A stretch of DNA of 62,050 nucleotides from Deltaproteobacteria bacterium. Lineage in GTDB: Bacteria > UBA10199 > JADGCS01. The notes under the pieces were generated by a model. The model had not been told where the DNA came from. It was given only the letters and a program-made list of their open reading frames with translations, and did not search any database. Shown here piece after piece: positions 25,517-35,100 of the stretch (position 1 is its first letter; each line of letters opens with the position of its first letter). The stretch covers positions 1 through 62,050 of the forward strand of contig JADGCS010000008.1 of NCBI GenBank assembly GCA_015228875.1. Reading direction: 5' to 3'. Position numbers and translations under genes: made by a program.

Positions 25517-26833
25517 TTACTGGGCTTGCCCGCAAGTGTTCCTCTTGAGTTGCTTTGACAGAACGGCCGACAAGATGATCGTGACCGCAAAGAGGCCGAC
25601 GGCAAGGCCTATCCAGATACCCACGGCCCCCAAGTGATAGCGATAGGCGAGGAGCGCGCCGCAGGGGATGCCGAGGATGATATAGCCTATAAAACATGCA
25701 ATAAATGTCGGTTTTGTGATCTGAAGTCCCCGTAAAATTCCGGCGAGTGTGACCTGCGCACCGTCCATGATTTGAAACAGCGCGGCGACAAAGAGTATGG
25801 GGGTTGCGATTTCGATCAGTCTGGAGTCTGGTGTAAAAATGCCCATGATGTGTTCTGGAATCAGTACAAAACACAGAGCGCCAGCGGCCATAAAAAGAAT
25901 GGATAAAAACAGTGCGCCGGAGACGTATTCTTTAAGTCTCCTGTTATTGGACTCGCCGTGTGCGTGAGCCACCTTGACAGCGGCGGCTGCCCCGATGGAG
26001 AGGGGGACCATATAAGTGATCGAGGCCAGCGTGAACACGATGTTGTGAGCGGCGGTCTGAAACGTGTCGATCCTTGCAATCAGCAGGGTCGAACCGCAGA
26101 AGGCAGCGACCTCCAGAAAGACCGCGAGGGCTGTCGGAAAGCCGACCCTGATGAATTCGGGGATCAGAGAATGGTCAAAGAACTGTTTGTTTTTGAGAAA
26201 TCGACTGGCATACAGGAGGGCAATCAACATCATCAAAGTGCGGACCATGATGGTTGAAACGGCCAGTCCGTTCAGTCCCATAGCCGGGAGGCCCGCGTAA
26301 CCAAAGACCAGAATAAAATTGAGAGAGAGATTGATCGCTACGGCGACAAGGGCCACCATGTTGACAAACATGACGTCCTCTCTCGCCTGCAGAAATTCCC
26401 TGACTGCTGCGTACATGTAGACACCCAGATAAGACCAACTGAACCAGAACATGTAGTCTTGCACCAGAGGGACAAGTTTTGCTTCTATGCCGACAAAAGG
26501 AACAATTGAGCAGGTTGCGATCAGGACAAGAATGGCGGCCACAGAGACAGCAAACGCGTAGACGAGACAGGTGAGGAGACAGTCACCACAATCTTTGCCG
26601 CTACCGCGCTTGTTGGAAAGGACCGGCGAGATTCCCATCAGAAAACCCAGAAAAAAAATGTAGACCAGCAGCGAAAAGCTGTTGGCAATGGCAATGGCCG
26701 CCACCATATCGGCGCTGTGTCTTCCGGCTACAAAGACATTGGTGGCGCCAATCAGCATATGACCCATCTGTCCGAGCAGGATGGGCCAGGACAATTGGAG
26801 CATTTCGTATGTTCTTTTTTTGGAAAATGGCAT
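25517..26833 (-). CDS. MATE-family efflux transporter
   Basis: A 438-residue polytopic membrane protein with about twelve hydrophobic segments and the internal two-fold layout of MATE exporters. Family-like stretches are SWPILLGQMGHMLIGATNVFVAGRHS at the start and GFPTALAVFLEVAAFCGSTLL at the opening of the second half. MATE proteins expel organic cations or drugs in exchange for H+ or Na+. It follows the nitronate monooxygenase gene by 20 nt on the minus strand, so they are likely co-transcribed. The substrate is not predictable. Confidence 0.88.
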   Translation of the reverse strand: MPFSKKRTYEMLQLSWPILLGQMGHMLIGATNVFVAGRHSADMVAAIAIANSFSLLVYIFFLGFLMGISPVLSNKRGSGKDCGDCLLTCLVYAFAVSVAAILVLIATCSIVPFVGIEAKLVPLVQDYMFWFSWSYLGVYMYAAVREFLQAREDVMFVNMVALVAVAINLSLNFILVFGYAGLPAMGLNGLAVSTIMVRTLMMLIALLYASRFLKNKQFFDHSLIPEFIRVGFPTALAVFLEVAAFCGSTLLIARIDTFQTAAHNIVFTLASITYMVPLSIGAAAAVKVAHAHGESNNRRLKEYVSGALFLSILFMAAGALCFVLIPEHIMGIFTPDSRLIEIATPILFVAALFQIMDGAQVTLAGILRGLQITKPTFIACFIGYIILGIPCGALLAYRYHLGAVGIWIGLAVGLFAVTIILSAVLSKQLKRNTCGQAQ

Positions 26834-26853
26834 GGACGGCTAAAGTTGATTGA

Positions 26854-27828
26854 TCAGTTTTTTCGATCAAGCAGATTGTTAATGACGGCCTCTGCCTCTG
26901 CCATGATCCTGTCGAAGTATTCTTTGACGGTTGGCACGTCATGAATGAGACCCACACCCTGACCGCACGAGATGACACCGATATCAAGGTTGCCCGTTTC
27001 GTACATTTTTTTGGCCTTGGACCCCGCAGCCACGTCGTAAATATCCATGGGGTTGGAGTCTTTTTGGGATTCGAGATCAAGCACCAGACGGGCGGCCTTG
27101 TTGTCCCAGACCCTGTGTGTGCCGCCCAGCGAGCGCATGATCAGTACGGTGTCTGTTTCTTTGGCCTCGATGAGCATTTGTTTGATGTTATCGTGGATGG
27201 GACATTCTTTTGTGGCCATCAGACGTGTTCCGATGACGACGCCCTGTGCGCCGAGGGCGAGAATCGCCGCGAGCCCTCTCCCATCAGAGACCCCGCCGCC
27301 CGCCAGCACAGGGACTTTGACGGCATCAACGGCTGTGGGCGTCATGACCAGCGTACCGATATCGAGTTTGCCTGTGGCCCCCCCGTTTTCGTATCCCACA
27401 ACCTCGATCATATCGGCACCGAGCTTCGCTGCTTTTATTGCATAGCGGATACCGGCGCATTTGTGGATCCATGTGACACCCGCCTCTTTAAAAATGGGCA
27501 CGTATTCTTCGGGCGCTGCATGACCTGATGTCTCGATAATTTTAACACCTTCTTCAAGCATGATTTTAATATGTGTGAGTTGATCAGTTGGCATGAGCGC
27601 AGGAAAGAGATTGACATTGACGGCGTAAGGTTTGTCTGTGAGCTGCTTTGTTTTTTTAATGGCGGTCCTTAAGTCTTCGGCTGTTTTATAAATAGCACTG
27701 GCGAGTATGCCGAGCCCGCCGGCGTTTGAGCAGGCAGCTACAAATTCTGGTGTTGTGATGTTCATCATGGTGCCAGCGACAATGGGATAAGCAATCTTAA
27801 GTTTTTCGGTGAGAGCAGTTTTGATCAT
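26854..27828 (-). CDS. Nitronate monooxygenase family protein (FMN-dependent)
   Basis: A 324-residue TIM-barrel flavoprotein. Family features are IVAGTMMNITTPEFVAACSNAGGLGILAS at the N terminus, VVGYENGGATGK, and the FMN phosphate-binding segments PVLAGGGVSDGRGLAAILALGAQGVVIGTRLMATKE. Nitronate monooxygenases oxidise alkyl nitronates. Relatives include the enoyl-ACP reductase FabK, so a role in fatty-acid synthesis cannot be excluded from sequence alone. It heads a minus-strand group with the MATE and PPC genes and lies 34 nt downstream of the acidic hypothetical gene. Confidence 0.87.
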   Translation of the reverse strand: MIKTALTEKLKIAYPIVAGTMMNITTPEFVAACSNAGGLGILASAIYKTAEDLRTAIKKTKQLTDKPYAVNVNLFPALMPTDQLTHIKIMLEEGVKIIETSGHAAPEEYVPIFKEAGVTWIHKCAGIRYAIKAAKLGADMIEVVGYENGGATGKLDIGTLVMTPTAVDAVKVPVLAGGGVSDGRGLAAILALGAQGVVIGTRLMATKECPIHDNIKQMLIEAKETDTVLIMRSLGGTHRVWDNKAARLVLDLESQKDSNPMDIYDVAAGSKAKKMYETGNLDIGVISCGQGVGLIHDVPTVKEYFDRIMAEAEAVINNLLDRKN

Positions 27829-27862
27829 AAGGGTTTCCTCGAAGGTAAAGATGATGTTAAAA

Positions 27863-28192
27863 TCAGTTGGGCTTCTTTTTAAATAACTGACTCAGACGGT
27901 ACTTAAATGACCTGCGTTTTTTAAGCATGGCCTCGATGGATTCGTTTTCTTCATTCTCGGCATCATCTGCGGGTGTCGTTTTTTTGGGTTTTGTTTTTGG
28001 CTCTTGAGAGGCCTTGTGGGTATCGGGAGGGTCAAGGATCAGCCCCTTTGCGTCAATATCCACCATGGTGCTGTCAAGACAGCTTTCTTCGAGAATGGAT
28101 TCGTCGATGATCATGTCATCCAGGGTGTTTTCGATGATGATGGTCTCGTCCTGCGGGTTGACCTCTTTTTTTTTGTCGTTTTCTCCGTTCAT
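27863..28192 (-). CDS. Small acidic hypothetical protein
   Basis: A 109-residue soluble protein. Its first half is strongly acidic, with repeated Ile/Glu/Asp motifs (TIIIENTLDDMIIDESILEE); the C-terminal third is basic (KKRRSFKYRLSQLFKKKPN). I recognise no family. The Shine-Dalgarno sequence AAGGGGGG is buried in a 7-bp hairpin (28194-28218), which suggests conditional translation. It is positioned 47 nt after the ankyrin membrane-protein gene on the same strand and may work with it. Confidence 0.65.
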   Translation of the reverse strand: MNGENDKKKEVNPQDETIIIENTLDDMIIDESILEESCLDSTMVDIDAKGLILDPPDTHKASQEPKTKPKKTTPADDAENEENESIEAMLKKRRSFKYRLSQLFKKKPN

Positions 28193-28193
28193 G

Positions 28194-28218
28194 CCCCCCT
28201 TCTATCACATTAAGGGGG
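28194..28218 (-). promoter_or_regulatory. Hairpin sequestering a ribosome-binding site
   Basis: On the minus strand CCCCCTT pairs perfectly with AAGGGGG across a 10-nt loop; the second arm is the Shine-Dalgarno sequence of the gene starting at 28192. The stem would block initiation unless it is melted or bound. Confidence 0.6.
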
Positions 28219-28239
28219 ATGATCAATACTTAAAAAAAG

Positions 28240-29850
28240 CTATCTTTTTGCCCCGCGTTTGCTGAGTATTTGCACCAGTGGTTTGTTGTCTTTTTCTATG
28301 GCCCACCACAAGGGCCGTTGCCCCTGAGCATTGATGGCGTTGATATTGGCGCCTTTTGCAACAAGCATTTCCGCCATGTCTGTGCGTGCAAGATAGCAAG
28401 CCAGTATGAGTGGCGTGTTCCCGTCGGTGTCACGGCATTCGGTGTCAGCCCCATGATCCAGAAGCGTTTCGAGCACACGGGTCTGTCCGTGGAGCACAGC
28501 GCAGTGCAGGCAAGATCCCCCAATGATGTCGTGAGAGGCATTGATGTCCTGTGTTTTCTGATCAAGAATCAGGCGTACCTGTTCTGTGTCTCCCAATGCC
28601 GCGGCGCTGAAGAGGTCCATCTGCGCGCCGCATGTCAAAAGCAGCCTTGCAATTGCCTGATAACCCATCAAAGCCGCGTATTGCAGGGGGGTGACTTTTT
28701 CTGAGGGGGTGGTAATAACCTCTCCCTGATGATGCAGGAGCAGGGCGGCAATCCTGTAAAAACCATTTTTGCAGGCGATATGCAGGGGCGTCTGCCCCTC
28801 CTTGTTTTGCTTATTTAACGGGGCACCAAGTTTTATAAGGTGCTCCACGGCGGTAACATTTCCCTTGCTCACGTATGTGTGAAGCGGTGTGGTTGAGGCG
28901 TCGCCTTCAAGAGAGCGGGGGTCCTGTGCAAGGGCCTGGTCAATGACAGTGCAGTCGGCGGTGTCTTCGTATGTGTCGTCCGACTGTCGGGATAATACGC
29001 TGGTATCGACATCTTTAATTGACCCAAGTACTTCCGTGTCGGAATCGTTCTTTTTTTTGATATCCAGAAAAAAGGCCTCGCGATTAAATCCCGCAAAAAG
29101 ACGTAAGGCCTCCCCCCTGTCCGTCAGCAGGACACTGAGCCAAGGAAAAATAATGCAGGCGTAGGCCCCAAGGGAAATGATCCTCACCTGCGGTTCGAGC
29201 CTGATGATATTGATCCAGTAAAAGAAACCCAGCATGATGAGTCCGTAGATTGTGACAGGGAGCCTGTGAGCGATGATGCTGCCTATTCTGCCCGTCATAA
29301 ACCATGCAGCGGGAAGCCCCGATTTAAACCAGACCCGTACTCCCGCGTACACGTCAAAGACAAAGGCCGCTGTCAGCATGGGCCAGAGCCTTGAAAAAAG
29401 ATAACAGCTCAACACCACAGAGGCCCCCAAGAGTGTGTGGTGATATGTTTTGGAAAGCGGGATCAAAAAAAAGTGCGTCACGGCAAAAAAAACCGCGGGC
29501 GGGATTGAAACCAGAATGACAAACGGGATCAGGTGACAGATGTAGGAGGGCCACCGGATAAAGAAATGAAAAAGAAAAAATCTCTCACTGAGGGCAAGCA
29601 TTCTTCCTGCGGCGGCAAGATAAATCGGGAAGACACCAAGGACATAGAGACAGAGCTTTTGCCACAAAGGGATGCCATACATGTTCCCGCCAAGTTCCAC
29701 GGCGGCAAACAAGGCGCTGCCGACCAGCATGCCCAGAAAATGAGGGCTGAACAAGTAACTGGTGATTTCAAAAAGCAACCCCTTTTTTTTTGAGAAGGTG
29801 AGATTTTGCTCGTACAGCTTTGCAATAAAGTTGATGTCTTTTTGATCCAT
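28240..29850 (-). CDS. Membrane protein with C-terminal ankyrin repeats
   Basis: A 536-residue protein. The N-terminal half has about six hydrophobic segments (roughly residues 35-245) like a polytopic integral domain. The C-terminal part (about 325-530) has at least five ankyrin repeats with the TPLHIACKNGFYRIAALLL, TPLQYAALMGYQAIARLLL and TPLILACYLARTDMAEMLV pattern. Ankyrin repeats mediate protein binding, so the protein may tether a partner to the inner membrane. ATG 29850 is preferred to a TTG at 29892 that would add 14 residues. It is divergent from the HTH/HDOD-like gene. Confidence 0.82.
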   Translation of the reverse strand: MDQKDINFIAKLYEQNLTFSKKKGLLFEITSYLFSPHFLGMLVGSALFAAVELGGNMYGIPLWQKLCLYVLGVFPIYLAAAGRMLALSERFFLFHFFIRWPSYICHLIPFVILVSIPPAVFFAVTHFFLIPLSKTYHHTLLGASVVLSCYLFSRLWPMLTAAFVFDVYAGVRVWFKSGLPAAWFMTGRIGSIIAHRLPVTIYGLIMLGFFYWINIIRLEPQVRIISLGAYACIIFPWLSVLLTDRGEALRLFAGFNREAFFLDIKKKNDSDTEVLGSIKDVDTSVLSRQSDDTYEDTADCTVIDQALAQDPRSLEGDASTTPLHTYVSKGNVTAVEHLIKLGAPLNKQNKEGQTPLHIACKNGFYRIAALLLHHQGEVITTPSEKVTPLQYAALMGYQAIARLLLTCGAQMDLFSAAALGDTEQVRLILDQKTQDINASHDIIGGSCLHCAVLHGQTRVLETLLDHGADTECRDTDGNTPLILACYLARTDMAEMLVAKGANINAINAQGQRPLWWAIEKDNKPLVQILSKRGAKR

Positions 29851-30054
29851 GTTTTTTTCTTGTGCGAAAATTGCGCCAAGAATAGAGTGCAATATAATTT
29901 CCCGACAGCCACAAAATAAGGCGGCTGACCAGTATTACCATCAAAGAATATTTTCAAGCGACTTAACGCAACCCAGCTATTAAACGCACTTTATGGTTGT
30001 GGCGTGGGCTGCACTGGATTTATTGGGGTGTTTTAAGCTTAAGGGGGAGAACTT

Positions 30055-31818
30055 ATATCAAATGAAATCAGTTTTGAAAAATCGTCACTGCCTACAGGAA
30101 AGGAAAAGCAGGCGCCCATCTATGATGACTTTGGTCTTGGATTTAAGATCTACAAAAGAAGAATCTATCTCAAAAGAAAAAAAGGCGCCAGTGGCAACAA
30201 GACGACTGAAGATGCCGCCAAGGCCGTGGGTATCAATGCCCAAGAGTATGTCGGTATCGAAAGAAGGAAAAGTGGTTTGGGAAATGAAGTGGGTGTGCGC
30301 ATCAGGGAGATCCTCAACGATATTGATAAAATTGAGAAATTGGCAAATTTTTTAGAGATGGATCCCGACAGACTGCATCAGTGGGTCATGCAATCACGAA
30401 AAGGCGTTGCAAGAAAACTGCAAAACTCGTGCGGTGAACACTTTAGCCCCATCGAGAGCACCTTGCTCTTAAATGGCTGGCAAAAAGTAAGAACAGATTT
30501 TACAAAAGACTATTGCAGAAGATTTAACAAAAAAGAACCCGATGGCGACATAGAAACGGTCTTGAATAATATCGAAAAGTATTCAAGGCGAATAACCAAA
30601 ATTCCATTTCTTCCTCAACCCCTTTTTATCATACTCAATGCCATTTTGGGTTCGAAAGACTCTACCGACCTCGATAAAATCAATGTGTTTACCGGTGAGG
30701 ACGAAAACATGTCTGATTTTCTCGAGTTTTGTCCAAATTATTCATCTGCATTGCTTTATGCCTCAAACAAGTTGTTTGACAGTGATCACCCTAAAAAGAG
30801 TTTTCGCGATTGTTTTAAACCAATGTCCAGAGAGAGACTGGCGGTTTTGTTATACATCATGATTCACAAAATTGGGATTTATGAATTTTCTCAGGACCTC
30901 AGGCCCTTGCAGAAGTTTCATGAGTTTCACACGCTGGGTGCGAGGATGGCCGAGCAATTAAAACCCCATTTAACCGAGGCAATTTCTTACGATTGCCTGC
31001 AGAACGGGCTGGCCATGCAGGGGATTGGGACGTATGTCTTGTATGTTATTTTGTGTCCCTCGCTTAAAAAAGAAGAAAGCGTGAGGGTGGAACATCTTAA
31101 CAAAAAATATCTCTATTATAATCTTGGCGATGCCGAGCTGGATCTGATCAATTATCACTATCACCCTGTTGTGAGCGCTCAATTGGCCTCGAATTGGGGA
31201 TTTGATGAAGCGATTATCAAGTTGCTGTTGGATCACCATAATGACCGCTATGAATCCGTCTCGCCCGAATGTGCCTGTCTCAAATTGATCAATCGTTTTG
31301 TTGATCAGGATTTCAGGATAGAGAGCAGAGATGACATCGATTTGATGTTGTTTGATTTTCAACAACTCTCCATCAACAAGGATGATCTGTTTAATATAGT
31401 CGTAAAGATGGACAGACTTAAAGACGAAATGATCAAGGCATCTTCAAGTCTCATCGATACACGCAGCAGACAGGCGGCCGAGGCCAAGAACGAAAGGATT
31501 AAGACCTTCACGGACAGGGAGACCAAACGCTTTCGTGGCGGTCTTGTCACGATGTTACCGGCGGCTATTAATGAAGACATTGTCCGGTTTGAACCCGAGT
31601 ACCTCATGGCACTCAAAAATGAATGTCATTTGCTCCTCAATGTGCTCTATGAGCATGTGACATCAAAAAGAGAAAACGAAACCTATGAAAAGTTCACTGG
31701 CAGAATATTGTTGTTACAGTTGGCGCTGGATGTGGTGATGAGTGATTATGGTGTTGTGGCCCAGAGGATGGGAATAAGCGTTGAGGATCTCAAACGAAAG
31801 CTGCAAAAAATTGATTGA
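30055..31818 (+). CDS. HTH and HDOD-like regulatory protein, non-canonical start
   Basis: Up to 587 residues. Residues about 30-90 read as an XRE-like helix-turn-helix (YLKRKKGASGNKTTEDAAKAVGINAQEYVGIERRKSG, then LANFLEMDPDRLHQWV). The central part (from about residue 185; IPFLPQPLFIILNAILGS) resembles an HDOD domain. The C terminus (LLLQLALDVVMSDYGVVAQRMGISVEDLKRKLQKI) resembles a Fis-type HTH. The coding frame is open from 30043, just after two stops, but has no ATG: ATA 30055 follows AGGGGGAG with ideal spacing, while the first standard start is GTG 30226, inside the HTH. It is followed by a palindromic element and the kinase gene. HDOD proteins often regulate signalling, so a link with the kinase is plausible. 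Confidence 0.7.
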   Translation: MSNEISFEKSSLPTGKEKQAPIYDDFGLGFKIYKRRIYLKRKKGASGNKTTEDAAKAVGINAQEYVGIERRKSGLGNEVGVRIREILNDIDKIEKLANFLEMDPDRLHQWVMQSRKGVARKLQNSCGEHFSPIESTLLLNGWQKVRTDFTKDYCRRFNKKEPDGDIETVLNNIEKYSRRITKIPFLPQPLFIILNAILGSKDSTDLDKINVFTGEDENMSDFLEFCPNYSSALLYASNKLFDSDHPKKSFRDCFKPMSRERLAVLLYIMIHKIGIYEFSQDLRPLQKFHEFHTLGARMAEQLKPHLTEAISYDCLQNGLAMQGIGTYVLYVILCPSLKKEESVRVEHLNKKYLYYNLGDAELDLINYHYHPVVSAQLASNWGFDEAIIKLLLDHHNDRYESVSPECACLKLINRFVDQDFRIESRDDIDLMLFDFQQLSINKDDLFNIVVKMDRLKDEMIKASSSLIDTRSRQAAEAKNERIKTFTDRETKRFRGGLVTMLPAAINEDIVRFEPEYLMALKNECHLLLNVLYEHVTSKRENETYEKFTGRILLLQLALDVVMSDYGVVAQRMGISVEDLKRKLQKID

Positions 31819-31832
31819 CATTTCATTTAAGT

Positions 31833-31986
31833 AGTGTCTGTCGGGAAACGCCCTGTTTCTCCGGAAGTTTGAAAATTTTGCCGCTTGCAAAATATTTCAA
31901 ACCCTGAAAAATCATGTCTTTATATTTTGTCACGGGTCATGATTTTTCAGGACTCCTGCGAAACAGGGCATTTCCCGACAGACACT
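31833..31986. repeat. Nested palindromic (MITE-like) element, copy 2
   Basis: The outer arms 31833-31859 and 31960-31986 (27 nt, one mismatch) begin AGTGTCTGTCGGGAAA, the same terminus as the element at 1-149. Inside are a hairpin TTGAAAATTTTG/CAAAATATTTCAA and a perfect 14-bp stem CCTGAAAAATCATG/CATGATTTTTCAGG (31903-31916 and 31938-31951), giving a three-stem, clover-like fold. No coding capacity. Confidence 0.85.
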
Positions 31987-32040
31987 CAGTGGTGTTACAT
32001 TCCTTTTTGGTTTTACATGTTACAAACTTAATTTGGTGTC

Positions 32041-32125
32041 TAGGAATTTCAAAACCGACAGAGCGCGGGTGCATTCCTCGCAAAATAGAGGCATTCAACC
32101 GCGTCAAAGTCAAGTTAGTAACTTG
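32041..32125 (+). repeat. Module A repeat, copy 4
   Basis: TAGGAATTTCAAAAC to AAGTTAGTAACTTG, with the central stem CCTC/GAGG. It lies 17 nt before the kinase start, which has its own ribosome-binding site (AAGG, 7 nt spacer). Confidence 0.87.
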
Positions 32126-32142
32126 TTTCGCAAGGTTTTTTT

Positions 32143-35100
32143 ATGGGGCTTATTGCTGACAGGTATGAAATCATAAAAGGTCTTGGGTACGGGGCGACGG
32201 GGAGTGTTGAACTGGTCGTCGATACCAAGACCGGCGCTCAAGCTGCGCTCAAGCTACTCAGAAATTCAGGTCATTTGGGGTACGGGTCATCCGTTGATAT
32301 CTTTAAACAGGAATTTGAGATCCTCAAAGAAATCAATCATCCCAACATTGCCAGGGTTTATGATGCAGGTCTTGATCAAGGGGATTTTAAGTTTTACATT
32401 GCAACAGAGTTTGTGCCGGGCAAGGACCTGTACAACGCCACCGAAGGGGTTGGTTTTGAGGCGCTGGAGGACATCTTTGTTCAAATATTAAGGGCCCTCA
32501 ACTATCTTCATTTTCATCACGTCTATCATCTGGATATCAAACCACGAAACATTCTGGTTATTCATGAGAACAGCAAATTCACTGTAAAGATCATTGATTT
32601 TGGCTACGCCAATTTTTTTGACAGCCAGTATGCAAAGAGAAAAAAAGAAGAAGATGAAGACAATATCATTATCGTGGGTTCTCCTGCCTACACTGCCCCG
32701 GAGATCATTACTGGCACTGGTTATGACGGCAGGACGGATCTTTATTCTCTGGGGTGTGTTTTTTATGAGGCATTAACCCGCAGGTTGCCGTTTAGGTCGT
32801 TAAAGAGAGATCCCTGTGATGTTCGTGAAAAACATCTTCACGAACTGCCCATACCCCCCAAAGACGTTAATCAGAACATACCTGAGTATCTTAACGATAT
32901 CATCCTGAGGCTATTGAGAAAGAATCCAAATGACAGATTCGCATCAGCCGAGGATGTGATCAGGGAGATCAATTTTTTTAAGGAACAGGCCTACGAAATC
33001 GAGACAATCGATACCAGGCGCAGTTATCTTTTGGAGAAGAGCCGGTTGATTGGGCGTGACGCGGAGTTGAAAATCTTTAGAGAATATTACAAGGACAGAA
33101 TACTGGCAGAAAAATATCAAAAATCACCGTTTCTTATTATTACTGGTGACAGGGGCAGCGGCAAGTCAAGGTTTTTAAGCGAGTGCAAATACGAAGCCCA
33201 ACGGAAATTCGATATCAATATTATCACTTGGGATGAGTTTAATAAAACATTAATGGAGAACCTTAAAACCCCCTGTCTCGTCGTGGGTGATGATGTCCCA
33301 TTGAAAAAATTACATATTTCCAAGCTGGTTTATGGATATGATGATGCCCCTTTTCTGGCTGTGTTAACGACAAACCAAGAGGATATCCCTTGTGACAAAA
33401 AAGACATCATTGAACTCAAGTATTTTGATGAGGCTGGTGTTGAGGTATACTTAAAAAACACGATTGGTATAACCAAAATAAAAAAAGAGATCGTTGACGA
33501 CCTCTACAAATACACCAACAGCGGGTGCCCCCTGTATCTGGTCGAGTTTTTAAAGGCGGCTTTTGGTGACAATTACCTTATCGACAAACACGGCAAGTGG
33601 AGTGATCGCATTTTTAACGACATGGTGGGCAAGCTTAAAACAAAGGGGTTCACCGATTTTATCAAGGATGATCTTAAAAACAAGGTTGGCAGATTAAATC
33701 TAAATGAGTCTCAGCTTGACCTCATGTACATGATGGCGTTGACTGACAGGGCGACGCTTGTTGATATCAAGGAACTCACAAGCGGGCATTTGATCAAGGA
33801 GCAGTTGGAGTATTTTGTAAGAGAGGGCGTCTTAAAAGAAGACCCCGTTTTCGGGTTTGTATTTACAAATCCTCTCTACAAAGAAGTTTTTGTCGAGCAG
33901 ATGCCTCAAACACTCAAAGAAAAATACTGCGATCGCATTGCCGATCATCTTGAGACTCAAAACGGCGATGAGCAGCGGATTCTTTATTTTAGAGGGAGGG
34001 GGGCGGGTGCAAGGGCGCCTGAATGTTTGTTAAAACTTGCCAGACTGCATATGACAGCCCTTGAATTTACGGATGTAATAGAAAATGTGCTGGAGGTTGT
34101 AAATAATGCCTTGGCTACAACATACCTGACTGAGGCCTTATTGCTTCTAAGCGAGGTCTATATTGAGTTGGGGGAGATTAATAAGGCTTTGGAATATCTG
34201 AATAAGATCATTTCAAAAGAAAATAATCAAAACAACCTGGCCCTTGCACGAGCCTATGAATTTCTTGGGATCTGTTATTATAGAAAAGAGAGGTACGATA
34301 AGTCTACTGTATACTACAACAAGGGCATAGATGTACTTAAGCATGAAAAAAATAAATATTGGAAAGTGGTCAGTTTAAAAAACAGAATTGTCATCAATAA
34401 AATTGAACAGGGGGACTTTAAAGCAGCAGAAGAGATGTCTCAAAAAGCATGGGTTTTATTTAGAGATGGAGAGCAGGACGTTGACATAGAACCAGAAAGC
34501 ATCGATGCCGGCGAGGATGACGTTATACTGACCAACAGGGGTGAATACCAAAAATCGACAGAGATTTTAAATCAGCAGTTGTTGGTTCTTAAAAACAAAA
34601 AACACGATGACCAATATGCCAGAACTCTTTACAGACTGGCTGTTATAAAGAACAAGCTGGGCGAATTGGAGGAATCAGAAAAGCTGTTACATCAAAGTTT
34701 GGAGCTGGTCAGAGAAAGAAAAACGACAGGTTGGTTGTTTAGTGTGTACAATGAACTCGGGGTCTTGTCTGAAAAAAAAAAGGATTTTAAAAGGGCTGCT
34801 GAATATTACCAGCATAGTTTTGATTTAGCTCAAAAAACCTCTTTGGCTGACATTGATGCAAGTGTTGTGGCCCTGAATCTTGCAAGGTCGTTTTCTGCTC
34901 TGGGTAATCTTGATAAGGCAAAAAAATTTTTCGATTACATTATAATAACAATTACAAGACATGAGGAAATCAAAAGTATCAACAAAGATTTCATTTTGAT
35001 GTCTGCTTACATAGAACAGGCAAGGATTTTGAGAAAAGAGGGGAATGTTGTACCCTGTGTCGAAATTCTAAGAAAGGCGGGCTTGTTGTTGACAGGTAAT

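Noticed and set aside
31833-31986. Small RNA or tRNA-like gene suggested by the three-stem fold
   Set aside because: Terminal inverted repeats shared with 1-149 and the lack of a promoter or CCA-like end fit a mobile palindromic element better.
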